In this document: piece by piece, positions 42,048 through 49,914 of the stretch
How positions within the stretch are numbered: the first letter of the stretch is position 1
Layout of the letters: each line of letters opens with the position of its first letter
Assembly: GCF_017313225.1 (NCBI RefSeq)
Contig: NZ_JAFLNE010000002.1
Location: 372,001-436,000, forward strand
Reading direction: 5' to 3'
Source of the DNA: Allomuricauda sp. CAU 1633
GTDB lineage: Bacteria; Bacteroidota; Bacteroidia; Flavobacteriales; Flavobacteriaceae
Length of the DNA: 64,000 nt
The notes under the pieces: generated by a model
Database searches by the model: none
The model's input: only the letters and a program-made list of their open reading frames with translations
What the model was told of the DNA's origin: nothing
Translations under genes and position numbers: made by a program

Positions 42048-42416
42048 TTAATTTTCAATGAATCGGTAATCGATATCCTGGTATTCCAAAAATTTAATGT
42101 GTGGTTTTTTGAAGGATAATAGGTGCAGTATTTCGTGAACCTCTTCCTTGTTCACCAAGATGATGAAATGCTTCTTTCCTACCGAAATGGGGATTTTCCG
42201 TTGTTGTGTCCAATGTTTCAGTTGATTTTCCCAATAGGGGATATCAATTTCATCCACATATTCTTTAAAAGCTTCCAATTCCCATTCATACAATTCAAAA
42301 CAAAGATTGTTGAAGATCAGTTGAAAGAGTTTGGTTTTATCGCAAAAGGTCAATAAGCCGTTTTTGGATTGACTCAAAATATATAGAGAATTGCACATTA
42401 AATCTTGATTTTGCAT
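42048..42416 (-). CDS. DUF6686 family protein
   Basis: A 122-residue cytoplasmic protein. The ILSQSKNGLLTFCDKTKLFQ start, then LIFNNLCFELYEWELEAFKE, fits DUF6686 of Bacteroidota as I recall it. Two cysteines (C28-type FCDK and NLCFE) might bind metal. It converges with the four-helix membrane gene seven bases away and is preceded by operator B, the same palindrome as before the porin. So it appears to belong to the same regulon despite lying on the other strand. Function unknown. Confidence 0.72.
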   Translation of the reverse strand: MQNQDLMCNSLYILSQSKNGLLTFCDKTKLFQLIFNNLCFELYEWELEAFKEYVDEIDIPYWENQLKHWTQQRKIPISVGKKHFIILVNKEEVHEILHLLSFKKPHIKFLEYQDIDYRFIEN

Positions 42417-42427
42417 AAAGATATAAA

Positions 42428-42450
42428 TTATTTAAAATAAGTCTAAATAA
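42428..42450. promoter_or_regulatory. Palindromic operator B upstream of DUF6686
   Basis: Arms TTATTTAAAA and GTCTAAATAA around TAA; 8 of 10 pairs match. Compared with operator A, 21 of 23 core bases are identical. It begins 12 bases upstream of the DUF6686 start codon on the minus strand and 94 bases upstream of guaB, so DUF6686 is the more likely target. Confidence 0.65.
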
Positions 42451-42512
42451 AAATAAAATGATTGTGTTTTAATCAGAATAGGGGAAGGAATAGAAATCAA
42501 TTAAAATAGTGG

Positions 42513-42520
42513 TATATTTG
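42513..42520 (+). promoter_or_regulatory. -7 element of guaB
   Basis: TATATTTG fits TAnnTTTG, 23 bases before the guaB start. No clear -33 TTTG is found at normal spacing. Confidence 0.5.
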
Positions 42521-42543
42521 CACGCAATTAATCCGTAATTGCA

Positions 42544-44016
42544 ATGGAAGCCCACCTAAATAAAATTGTTGGCGAAGGACTTACTTACGACGATGTTCTT
42601 CTTGTGCCAGCATATTCCGAAGTACTCCCGAGAGAAGTCAATATTCAGTCCAAATTTACAAGGAACATTACCATTAATGTACCCATTGTTTCTGCGGCTA
42701 TGGATACCGTTACCGAATCCCGAATGGCCATTGCCATGGCTCGTGAAGGAGGTATTGGGGTGTTGCACAAAAATATGACTGTTGAACAGCAGGCTATGAA
42801 AGTCCGAAAGGTAAAACGGGCCGAAAGTGGTATGATCATGGATCCCGTGACCCTTCCGCTGGAATCTACCGTACGTGATGCCAAAGCAAATATGAAAGAG
42901 CATAGCATTGGCGGAATTCCGATTGTGGATACCAACAAAAAATTATTGGGAATAGTTACCAACCGTGACCTTCGCTTCGAAAAAAATGATAATAGACCTA
43001 TAGCTGAGGTAATGACTTCAGAAAATTTGGTCACTGTTGGGGAAGGTACCTCCTTGCAGCAAGCTGAAGTGATTCTTCAGGAAAACAAGATTGAAAAGCT
43101 TCCCGTGGTCAATGAAAAGGATGAACTGATTGGGCTTATCACTTTTAGGGATATCACCAAATTGACCCAAAAACCCATTGCCAACAAAGACCAATATGGG
43201 CGTTTACGGGTAGCCGCAGCCGTTGGAGTAACCGCAGATGCTGTGGAAAGGGCTGGTGCATTGGTTGCTGCTGGAGTGGATGCCATTATTATTGATACAG
43301 CCCACGGACACACCAAAGGTGTGGTTGGTATTTTAAAAGAAGTGAAAAAGAATTACCCAGAGTTGGAAGTGGTGGTGGGTAATATTGCCACAGCCGAAGC
43401 TGCCAAATATTTGGTAGAGGCCGGCGCAGATGCCGTCAAGGTCGGAATTGGGCCTGGCTCCATTTGTACCACCCGTGTAGTAGCTGGGGTTGGTTTTCCG
43501 CAGTTTTCTGCTGTATTAGAAGTAGCGGCTGCCATAAAAGGAACGGGGGTTCCTGTGATTGCCGATGGAGGAATCCGTTATACCGGGGATATTCCCAAAG
43601 CGATTGCCGCCGGAGCCGATACGGTGATGTTGGGTTCCTTGTTGGCCGGGACTAAAGAATCGCCGGGAGAGACCATCATTTATGAAGGCCGAAAATTCAA
43701 ATCCTACCGTGGAATGGGCTCTGTTGAGGCTATGAAACAAGGGAGTAAGGACCGTTATTTCCAAGATGTGGAGGATGACATCAAAAAATTGGTTCCCGAA
43801 GGAATCGTGGGTCGTGTACCGTATAAAGGTGATCTTTACGAAAGTATGCATCAATTTATCGGTGGACTCCGTGCTGGAATGGGCTATTGTGGTGCAAAGG
43901 ATATTGCCACTTTAAAAGAAAATGGTCGGTTTGTAAAGATTACTTCCAGCGGTATCCATGAAAGTCATCCCCATGATGTCACCATCACTAAGGAAAGTCC
44001 AAATTATAGTAGGTAA
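42544..44016 (+). CDS. guaB: Inosine-5'-monophosphate dehydrogenase
   Basis: Oxidises IMP to XMP with NAD, the committed step of guanine nucleotide synthesis. The 490-residue protein has the TIM barrel split by two CBS domains (about 95-210: [40 protein letters not shown]). Catalytic loop: [17 protein letters not shown] with the nucleophilic Cys. Other marks: [39 protein letters not shown], and the flap [12 protein letters not shown]. Length and motifs are canonical. Confidence 0.97.
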   Translation: MEAHLNKIVGEGLTYDDVLLVPAYSEVLPREVNIQSKFTRNITINVPIVSAAMDTVTESRMAIAMAREGGIGVLHKNMTVEQQAMKVRKVKRAESGMIMDPVTLPLESTVRDAKANMKEHSIGGIPIVDTNKKLLGIVTNRDLRFEKNDNRPIAEVMTSENLVTVGEGTSLQQAEVILQENKIEKLPVVNEKDELIGLITFRDITKLTQKPIANKDQYGRLRVAAAVGVTADAVERAGALVAAGVDAIIIDTAHGHTKGVVGILKEVKKNYPELEVVVGNIATAEAAKYLVEAGADAVKVGIGPGSICTTRVVAGVGFPQFSAVLEVAAAIKGTGVPVIADGGIRYTGDIPKAIAAGADTVMLGSLLAGTKESPGETIIYEGRKFKSYRGMGSVEAMKQGSKDRYFQDVEDDIKKLVPEGIVGRVPYKGDLYESMHQFIGGLRAGMGYCGAKDIATLKENGRFVKITSSGIHESHPHDVTITKESPNYSR

Positions 44017-44031
44017 ACTCCTAGTTATAAG

Positions 44032-44307
44032 TTGTTGGTTGTTAGTTCGATACTTCGTTATATCACACCGCTAAGAGTTTGTGGTGTTTATTTAACTATT
44101 GTCACTATAAAATGGAGTACCATCATTGATACTTCGCTTGAAAGTGCGCATAACCCTGAACTCGGAGGACTTATCCCTTTTATTTCTGGTGGCCTTGCAT
44201 TATTAGCCCTAATTTTGGACTTAGTGCTTTCCCTTACACTAAAACCCAAAATTAATTGGGTTATCCAATCAATTATAGTGTTGATAGGAGTTTTTCTCTA
44301 TAATTAG
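44032..44307 (+). CDS. Small two-helix membrane protein
   Basis: A 91-residue frame read from TTG at 44032, 15 bases after guaB; no ATG exists in the conserved-looking part, so the start is uncertain. Two hydrophobic segments (about 45-67 and 73-89: ISGGLALLALILDLVLSLTL, INWVIQSIIVLIGVFLY). The preceding residues HNPELGGLIPF are probably periplasmic. No family recognised. Could be a real small membrane protein or an unexpressed frame. Confidence 0.45.
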   Translation: MLVVSSILRYITPLRVCGVYLTIVTIKWSTIIDTSLESAHNPELGGLIPFISGGLALLALILDLVLSLTLKPKINWVIQSIIVLIGVFLYN

Positions 44308-44328
44308 GGGAATAGTTGCATGGATTAA

Positions 44329-44844
44329 TTACTTCCCAGCATACGTCTGCCAATCCTTGTCTTTGTAGATATTGTCGCCAAAATAACGGGCAATCTGTAG
44401 AAATGGCTCCACTTTTTGGTAACCAGGAACAGGAGAGAGCATATTCAATTGTTCATCCAAAAAGACTACAGTGGGATAGCTCATTTTACCTTGTAGAAGC
44501 GCTGCAGCCAATTCATGATAACCACGTCTTCCCGAAGGGACAAACTTGAAGGTTTTTCCTTTGTATTCAATGGGGTCTTTTCCTTCGGCATCCATCTTTA
44601 CCATATAAAAATTCTCCTGCATGTATTGGGAAACTTCAGGATTTTGGAAGGTATCCTTATCCATTTTTTTGCACCATCCGCACCAATCGGTGTAGACATC
44701 AATAAACATTTTCTTAGGCTGTGCATCGGTTTGGGCCAGTTCCACTGCTTCTTCCCAAGAAATCCAATTAATGTCCTGGGCTTGGGCTTGAAATCCTACA
44801 AGCAGTAAAAAAAGTAAGCTAATCTGGGTAAAAATTGCGCGCAT
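44329..44844 (-). CDS. Secreted thioredoxin-fold protein (CGWC)
   Basis: A 171-residue periplasmic protein with signal peptide (IFTQISLLFLLLVGFQAQAQ) and a thioredoxin domain. The redox motif is YTDWCGWCKKMDKDTF; the cis-proline region is KMSYPTVVFLDEQ. It resembles the gamma domain of DsbD and other 'thioredoxin_7' proteins. I take the ATG at 44844 because the signal peptide then begins with the usual Met-Arg. It lies downstream of lysA and a DUF3995 gene on the same strand. Confidence 0.88.
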   Translation of the reverse strand: MRAIFTQISLLFLLLVGFQAQAQDINWISWEEAVELAQTDAQPKKMFIDVYTDWCGWCKKMDKDTFQNPEVSQYMQENFYMVKMDAEGKDPIEYKGKTFKFVPSGRRGYHELAAALLQGKMSYPTVVFLDEQLNMLSPVPGYQKVEPFLQIARYFGDNIYKDKDWQTYAGK

Positions 44845-44913
44845 AGTTCCTTTTTTTAGGACATTGGTCGTCCTATCCATACAAAAATAACGAAAATTGT
44901 GCCAGAAAAGTAT

Positions 44914-45327
44914 TTATCCCAAAAACTCCAAAATAAAGATCAGTGCGCCTAAAAATAGACATAGCGGGGAGTAATACCGAGTGTCCAAAGCCGAAAATTT
45001 ACTGTTCTTCGCCGTTTTAAAAAAACCGATGTATTTAAAATCTCCAAAAGCTCGCAAAATAAAAATGATTCCGATGACCAATGGGATATAGCTTACCCAA
45101 GGCTTGTCCACATAAATAAGAACTTTATTGATAAAGACAAAGGCAAAAAATAAGAGTATGAAGCCTACCAAAACCGATACTAGTTTTCCCGGGGATTTTA
45201 CTTTGGAACTTCCTATTTCCGTAGGCAGCACTGCTTCGGGTTCTTTAATCCCAAAAATGGCCCAATAGAAATGAAGTCCCGCCAAGAAAATAAAAACTAT
45301 GGAAAGTAATAGGGCTATGATTTCCAT
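44914..45327 (-). CDS. DUF3995 membrane protein
   Basis: A 137-residue protein with four helices (about 3-25, 48-68, 77-95, 115-135). FLAGLHFYWAIFG at the start and the FGDFKYIGFFKTAKNSKFSA loop are typical of DUF3995. Function unknown. It follows lysA by ten bases and precedes the thioredoxin-like gene by 69 bases. Confidence 0.82.
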   Translation of the reverse strand: MEIIALLLSIVFIFLAGLHFYWAIFGIKEPEAVLPTEIGSSKVKSPGKLVSVLVGFILLFFAFVFINKVLIYVDKPWVSYIPLVIGIIFILRAFGDFKYIGFFKTAKNSKFSALDTRYYSPLCLFLGALIFILEFLG

Positions 45328-45337
45328 CCATCCTATT

Positions 45338-46576
45338 TTACTTTACTACTTCTTTTTTGGGTACTTCAAACAGTTCTTTCACATCAACTTGATTTCGAAG
45401 GATATCATCAAAGGTCTCCCGTTGCCGAATCAAATGGGCCTTGCCGTTGTACCAAAGTACCTCTGCCGGTCTAAACCTTGAATTGTAGTTGCTGGCCATA
45501 GTGAAACAGTAAGCACCTGCATTTCTAAAGCACAGGATATCGCCTTCGGAAATTTCATTGATCCTGCGGTTACTGCCAAACGTATCGGTTTCACAGATAT
45601 ACCCTACAACCGAGTAGTACCGTTCCCTTCCTTTGGGATTGGAGAGGTTGATAATCTCATGGTTGGCACCATAAAGCATGGGGCGTATCAAATGGTTGAA
45701 ACCAGAATCTATACTTGCAAATACCGTGGATGTGGTCTGTTTTACCACATTTACCTTGGCCAAAAAGTGTCCCGCTTGGCTGACCAAAAACTTACCGGGT
45801 TCAAAGGCCAATGTCAAGCTTTTGCCATATTCTTCGCAGAATTGGTTGAAGCGGGTGGTCAATTTTTTACCCAGCTCCTCTATGTTGGTCTCAATATCCC
45901 CTGTTTTATAGGGAACCTTGAATCCACTACCAAAGTCGATGAATTCCAAATCCTTGAAATTTTTGGCAGTTTCAAACAAGATTTCAGAAGCGTACAGGAA
46001 CACATCAATATCCAGAATATCACTTCCAGTGTGCATGTGGATACCATTGATGTTCATGTTGGTCAGTTCTACAATGCGCAACAAATGTGGAATCTGGTGT
46101 ATGCTGATTCCAAATTTGGAATCGATATGCCCCACAGAAATTTTGGAATTTCCTCCAGCCATCACATGCGGATTGATACGAATGCAAACAGGGATATCTG
46201 GATGTTTGCTGCCAAACTGCTCCAAAATGGAGAGATTGTCAATATTCACCTGAACACCAAGCGCAGCAGCTTCCTCAATTTCCTCCAAAGAAACCCCGTT
46301 GGGTGTGTAAATGATGGATTCCGGTTTAAATCCGGCCATAAGTCCCAACTTCACTTCTTGAATGGAAACGGTGTCCAAACCACTTCCCAAGTGGTTCATC
46401 AATCTAAGAATGCTTATGTTTGAAAGCGCTTTGGCGGCATAATTCAAACGCAATTGGGGCACGCCTTCAAAAGCTTTCGTCAATCTTTGGTATTGAGAAG
46501 CAATTTTGTCGGCATCATATACGTAGAGTGGAGCTCCAAACTGCTCCGTAAGTTTTAAAAGGTCTTTGGAGTTCAT
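45338..46576 (-). CDS. lysA: Diaminopimelate decarboxylase
   Basis: PLP enzyme making lysine from meso-diaminopimelate. The 412-residue protein has the lysine of the Schiff base in LRLNYAAKALSN, the HIDSKFG and GIHMHTGSD motifs, the glycine loop DFGSGFKVPY, and the substrate residues PGKFLVSQAGHF and NAGAYCFTM, the cysteine of the active-site dimer interface lying in IICE-type segment GYICETDTFG. The ATG at 46576 gives the usual N-terminus MNSKDLLKLTEQFGAPLYVY. An upstream start at 46657 adds an unrelated leader. Confidence 0.95.
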   Translation of the reverse strand: MNSKDLLKLTEQFGAPLYVYDADKIASQYQRLTKAFEGVPQLRLNYAAKALSNISILRLMNHLGSGLDTVSIQEVKLGLMAGFKPESIIYTPNGVSLEEIEEAAALGVQVNIDNLSILEQFGSKHPDIPVCIRINPHVMAGGNSKISVGHIDSKFGISIHQIPHLLRIVELTNMNINGIHMHTGSDILDIDVFLYASEILFETAKNFKDLEFIDFGSGFKVPYKTGDIETNIEELGKKLTTRFNQFCEEYGKSLTLAFEPGKFLVSQAGHFLAKVNVVKQTTSTVFASIDSGFNHLIRPMLYGANHEIINLSNPKGRERYYSVVGYICETDTFGSNRRINEISEGDILCFRNAGAYCFTMASNYNSRFRPAEVLWYNGKAHLIRQRETFDDILRNQVDVKELFEVPKKEVVK

Positions 46577-46737
46577 TATGTTCAGTCTTTCGAGCAAATC
46601 TACAGGAACTACGCGGGTTCTACAAGAATAAAAAACAAAATCATTTATTTGTAACAAATTGTTTTAAAACCAACAATTAAAAACAAAGGTACTTGCTCTT
46701 TTGCATTTGGGATTGTACATTTAGGCAAACTTCAACA

Positions 46738-47376
46738 ATGAAATTACCGCTATTTCCCTTGCAATCGGTTTTTTATCCGGGAGAAACCGTCCCTCTTCAT
46801 ATTTTTGAGGAGCGCTACAAACAGTTGATTAATGATTGTAGGAAAGAGGCCATCACCTTTGGAATTCCTGTTTTTATCAACGATGCTATGCTTTATGGAA
46901 CTGAAGTACAGTTGGTTGAGGTGGTCAATACCTATAAAAACGGTGAAATGGATGTGGTCTGTGTGGGGCGACAAGTATTTAAGGTGCTTTCGTTTGAACG
47001 CCAATTGAAGGGTAAGTTATATTCTGGCGGTGAGGTGGAGTTTATAGATGTCGAGAATGATGCGGATGAAGACCTTCGGGATGAAGTGCTGCAAAAAGTT
47101 GAGGTATTGTACGATCTTATGGATGTGCCCTTCACCAAAACGTCCCCAAAACAGTTCAACAGCTACGCTTTGGCTCATAAGATGGGACTTTCTTTTGAGC
47201 AGGAGTACGAATTGCTTCAGATTCCCAAAGAGAAAGATCGTTTGTTATATATCAAAGAACATTTAGATTCCACAACCTCACTTCTGAGTCAGGTGAACCG
47301 GACAAAAGCTGTCATTGAAATGAACGGTCACTTTAAAAATTTTGACCCTTTGGACTTTGAGGATTTTAAAATATAG
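46738..47376 (+). CDS. Lon N-terminal (substrate-binding) domain protein
   Basis: A 212-residue stand-alone Lon-N (LON substrate-binding, PUA-like) protein: MKLPLFPLQSVFYPGETVPL, HIFEERYKQLIND, FGIPVFINDAMLYGTEVQLV, DVVCVGRQVFKVL, and a helical tail DRLLYIKEHLDSTTSLLSQV. No ATPase or protease domain. It may bind unfolded or regulatory peptides. The ATG at 46738 is preferred to an earlier TTG because it places the conserved LPLFPL strand first. Confidence 0.88.
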   Translation: MKLPLFPLQSVFYPGETVPLHIFEERYKQLINDCRKEAITFGIPVFINDAMLYGTEVQLVEVVNTYKNGEMDVVCVGRQVFKVLSFERQLKGKLYSGGEVEFIDVENDADEDLRDEVLQKVEVLYDLMDVPFTKTSPKQFNSYALAHKMGLSFEQEYELLQIPKEKDRLLYIKEHLDSTTSLLSQVNRTKAVIEMNGHFKNFDPLDFEDFKI

Positions 47377-47472
47377 CGAGAGATTTGTTACGAATGGTAC
47401 GCGTATTGTGTCAGGAGGCCTTTGGGAAGGCAATTAATCCCTTTTCACCTAGAATTTGTCGATGGGGTTTTC

Positions 47473-47480
47473 TATTTTTG
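47473..47480 (+). promoter_or_regulatory. -7 element of sucC
   Basis: TATTTTTG matches TAnnTTTG 26 bases before the chosen sucC start. It also shows that the longer frame from 47422 is unlikely to be translated. A TTTG at 47455-47458 is rather close for a -33 element. Confidence 0.45.
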
Positions 47481-47505
47481 TCGGCAAACAAAAGTTAATT
47501 CACAG

Positions 47506-48699
47506 ATGAACCTTCACGAATATCAAGGAAAAGAAATTTTGGCCAGCTTTGGGGTTAGGATCCAACGTGGAATCGTGGCTCGAAATGCTAAGGAAGCGGT
47601 TGATGCCGCCAAACAATTGACACAAGAAACCGGAACAGGTTGGCACGTTATAAAGGCGCAGGTACATGCGGGTGGCCGAGGTAAAGGTGGCGGTGTAAAA
47701 TTGGCCAAAAACTTGAAAGAAGTTGAAGAGTTGGCAGGGAATATCATCGGAATGAACCTGATTACCCCACAAACATCTGCAGAAGGTAAAAAAGTGCACC
47801 AAGTATTGGTGGCTGAGGATGTATACTATCCTGGCGATAGTGAAACGAACGAGTTTTACATGTCTGTTTTGTTGAATAGGGGAACTGGAAGAAACATGGT
47901 GATGTACTCCACCGAAGGTGGAATGGACATTGAGGAAGTGGCTGAAAAGACCCCGCATCTGATTTTTACCGAAGAAATTGATCCAGGAACTGGGCTTTTA
48001 CCTTTTCAGGCAAGACGTATCGCCTTTAACTTGGGATTGTCCGGTACTGCATTTAAGGAGATGGTAAAATTTGTTTCTGCTCTGTATAAAGCATACGAAG
48101 AAAGTGATGCCAGTCTTTTTGAAATTAATCCTGTATTGAAAACCTCTGATGATAAGATTATGGCCGTGGATGCGAAGGTGTCCATTGACGATAATGCCCT
48201 TTACCGAAGAAAGACCTATGCCGAAATGCGCGACCTTCGCGAAGAAAACCCAATTGAGGTTGAAGCCCGTGAGGTTGGATTGAACTATGTGGACTTGGAT
48301 GGAAACGTAGGTTGTATGGTAAACGGTGCTGGATTGGCCATGGCTACTATGGATTTGATCAAGATGGCGGGTGGTGAACCAGCAAACTTTTTGGATGTGG
48401 GAGGTACTGCAGATGCCAAAAGGGTGGAGGAAGCTTTCCGAATCATTCTAAAGGACCCCAATGTAAAAGCGATATTGATTAATATCTTTGGAGGTATTGT
48501 ACGTTGTGACCGTGTGGCGCAAGGTGTTGTGGATGCTTATAAAAATATGGGCGATGCCATTAAGGTGCCAATTATTGTTCGTCTTCAAGGGACCAATGCC
48601 GAGTTGGCCAAAGAAATTATTGACAATTCTGGATTGGCGGTGCATTCTGCTGTTCAGTTCCAGGAAGCTGCCGACAAAGTAAAAGAGGTTTTGAGCTAA
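47506..48699 (+). CDS. sucC: Succinyl-CoA synthetase, ADP-forming, beta subunit
   Basis: TCA-cycle enzyme subunit that binds nucleotide in an ATP-grasp domain. The 397 residues start MNLHEYQGKEILASFGVRIQ. ATP-grasp motifs: KAQVHAGGRGKGGGVKLAKN, LFEINPVLKTSDDKIMAVDA (metal binding). The CoA-binding/ligase half contains GLNYVDLDGNVGCMVNGAGLA, LDVGGTADAKRVEEAFRIIL and LINIFGGIVRCDRVAQGVVD. sucD is not adjacent, as often in Bacteroidota. A terminator follows. Confidence 0.96.
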   Translation: MNLHEYQGKEILASFGVRIQRGIVARNAKEAVDAAKQLTQETGTGWHVIKAQVHAGGRGKGGGVKLAKNLKEVEELAGNIIGMNLITPQTSAEGKKVHQVLVAEDVYYPGDSETNEFYMSVLLNRGTGRNMVMYSTEGGMDIEEVAEKTPHLIFTEEIDPGTGLLPFQARRIAFNLGLSGTAFKEMVKFVSALYKAYEESDASLFEINPVLKTSDDKIMAVDAKVSIDDNALYRRKTYAEMRDLREENPIEVEAREVGLNYVDLDGNVGCMVNGAGLAMATMDLIKMAGGEPANFLDVGGTADAKRVEEAFRIILKDPNVKAILINIFGGIVRCDRVAQGVVDAYKNMGDAIKVPIIVRLQGTNAELAKEIIDNSGLAVHSAVQFQEAADKVKEVLS

Positions 48700-48722
48700 T
48701 AAGCCTTACAATCTATACTAAC

Positions 48723-48754
48723 AAAGGGCGATATATTTATGTCGCTCTTTTTTT
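48723..48754 (+). terminator. Terminator after sucC
   Basis: AAAGGGCGA pairs with TCGCTCTTT (one G-T wobble) across a ten-base loop, followed by TTTTTTATTTT. Confidence 0.8.
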
Positions 48755-48867
48755 ATTTTAAAATAGCCTTGTTGGGATAGGGTTGATAAATTCAGGGCTT
48801 CTCGATGTACTAAAATGGGTTGTTTTGGAGTTATCTATACAGAAGAAGTTACATCAAAACCAAACCC

Positions 48868-49269
48868 ATGGGCACTTACGAGGAAAAATTGAGCATTCTT
48901 TCGGAAATGATTGCCTTTGCCAGGGTGGATCATTCCCTGAAGGAATCGGAATATGGTTTTTTGCTCAAGGTAGCTTCAAACTTAGGCATTGATAGGGAAA
49001 CTTTTGAAGGTCTTTTAAAAGAAAAATCCCCAAAAGTGATATTAAAATCCCAAGCCGAGCGAATCGTCCAGTTTCATAGATTGTTATTGTTGATGAATGT
49101 AGACCAACACCAACATAAGAAAGAAGTGGACACGCTGTATAACATTGGCCTTAGAATGGGACTCCCGCCCGCTGCAATAAGTCAAGTCCTACAGGTTATG
49201 CACAATTATCCCAACAATGTCATTCCGCCGAGTGTGTTGATCAATATCTTCAAGGCACACTACAATTAA
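48868..49269 (+). CDS. TerB-like helical protein
   Basis: A 133-residue cytoplasmic protein, all helical: MGTYEEKLSILSEMIAFARV, DHSLKESEYGFLLKVASNLG, DRETFEGLLKEKSPKVIL. This is the 'aDG.i...E..fl..ia..Lgi....f..ll' pattern of TerB/DUF533-type metal-binding-like bundles. It lies between sucC and hsp20 on the plus strand with its own leader of 110 bases. The start at 48868 avoids an unlikely basic leader. Role unknown. Confidence 0.7.
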   Translation: MGTYEEKLSILSEMIAFARVDHSLKESEYGFLLKVASNLGIDRETFEGLLKEKSPKVILKSQAERIVQFHRLLLLMNVDQHQHKKEVDTLYNIGLRMGLPPAAISQVLQVMHNYPNNVIPPSVLINIFKAHYN

Positions 49270-49341
49270 TGTCATTTTGACATAATATTTTGTTAAAAAC
49301 ATGTCACATCGACATGATTTCTGTGTTGGTACATGATTTGT
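49270..49341 (+). promoter_or_regulatory. hsp20 promoter region, sigma-54-like, with inverted repeats
   Basis: Contains TGTCA-TTT-TGACA (49270-49282), CATGTC-ACATC-GACATG (49301-49317) and TGGTAC-N5-TTGT (49327-49341), which matches the sigma-54 consensus TGGCAC-N5-TTGC except at two bases. A good housekeeping TAnnTTTG is not seen here. The start codon lies 48 bases beyond. The TGACATTTTGACA text upstream of grpE is similar. Confidence 0.45.
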
Positions 49342-49389
49342 CTATATGTTGGTGATTTAGAAGTTTAACCTTATAAAAAATAAATCGCC

Positions 49390-49815
49390 ATGAGTTTAGT
49401 AAAAAGAAACAACCTGTTTTTTCCATCCTTGATGAATGATTTTATGGGACCAGATTGGTTCGGTGGAACAGATAAGTGGAATACTTCTGTTCCCGCAGTA
49501 AATATTAAGGACAATGAAGAAAATTTTGAACTGGAACTAGCTGTTCCTGGAGTAAAGAAAGATGATTTCACTGTAGAAATGGACAATGATATCTTGACCA
49601 TTTCCAGCGAAGTCAAATCTGAAAATGAAGAGAACAGGGACAATTATACCAGAAAAGAGTTCTCATATTCTTCCTTTAAAAGGGCCTTTACATTGCCCGA
49701 AACCGTAGATGGTTCTAAAATTGATGCCAAGTACGAAGATGGAATATTGAAATTAACCTTGCCTAAAAGGCAAGAGGCATTACCAAAACCAAAACGATTG
49801 ATTTCAATCGGATAA
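49390..49815 (+). CDS. Small heat shock protein (Hsp20 / alpha-crystallin)
   Basis: ATP-independent holdase. A 141-residue protein with short N-terminus (MSLVKRNNLFFPSLMNDFMG), alpha-crystallin domain (about 35-130: VPAVNIKDNEENFELELAVP, GVKKDDFTVEMDNDILTIS, FKRAFTLPETVDGSKIDA) with the family motif KYEDGILKLTLPK, and a C-terminal LISIG tail in place of the I-x-I motif. The gene is monocistronic with its own terminator. Confidence 0.95.
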   Translation: MSLVKRNNLFFPSLMNDFMGPDWFGGTDKWNTSVPAVNIKDNEENFELELAVPGVKKDDFTVEMDNDILTISSEVKSENEENRDNYTRKEFSYSSFKRAFTLPETVDGSKIDAKYEDGILKLTLPKRQEALPKPKRLISIG

Positions 49816-49877
49816 AAAATTGAAGAGGACACCAACTTAGGTGTTTCATGATGGTTGATTAGTTGGTTAGTTTGTTT

Positions 49878-49911
49878 GCGCGCTCCCTCAGCAATGTAGG
49901 AGCGCGCTTTC
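49878..49911 (+). terminator. Terminator after hsp20
   Basis: GCGCGCTCC pairs perfectly with GGAGCGCGC across a 12-base loop, followed by TTTCGTTTT. It lies between hsp20 and the convergent M20 peptidase gene. Confidence 0.85.
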
Positions 49912-49914
49912 GTT

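Noticed and set aside
45663-45678. TGGCAC words in coding regions as sigma-54 sites
   Set aside because: TGGCAC also occurs inside several genes (for example 24651, 28197, 45663) without TTGC at the correct spacing.
45659-46423. Long open frame of 254 codons on the plus strand opposite lysA
   Set aside because: It is fully antisense to a clear lysA gene, its translation shows no recognisable motif, and lysA codons explain it.
46577-46737. Lysine riboswitch upstream of lysA
   Set aside because: The divergent spacer is too short and lacks recognisable L-box stems.
47422-47505. Longer N-terminus for sucC
   Set aside because: It would start upstream of the -7 element at 47473 and lacks resemblance to SucC, whose normal start is at 47506.
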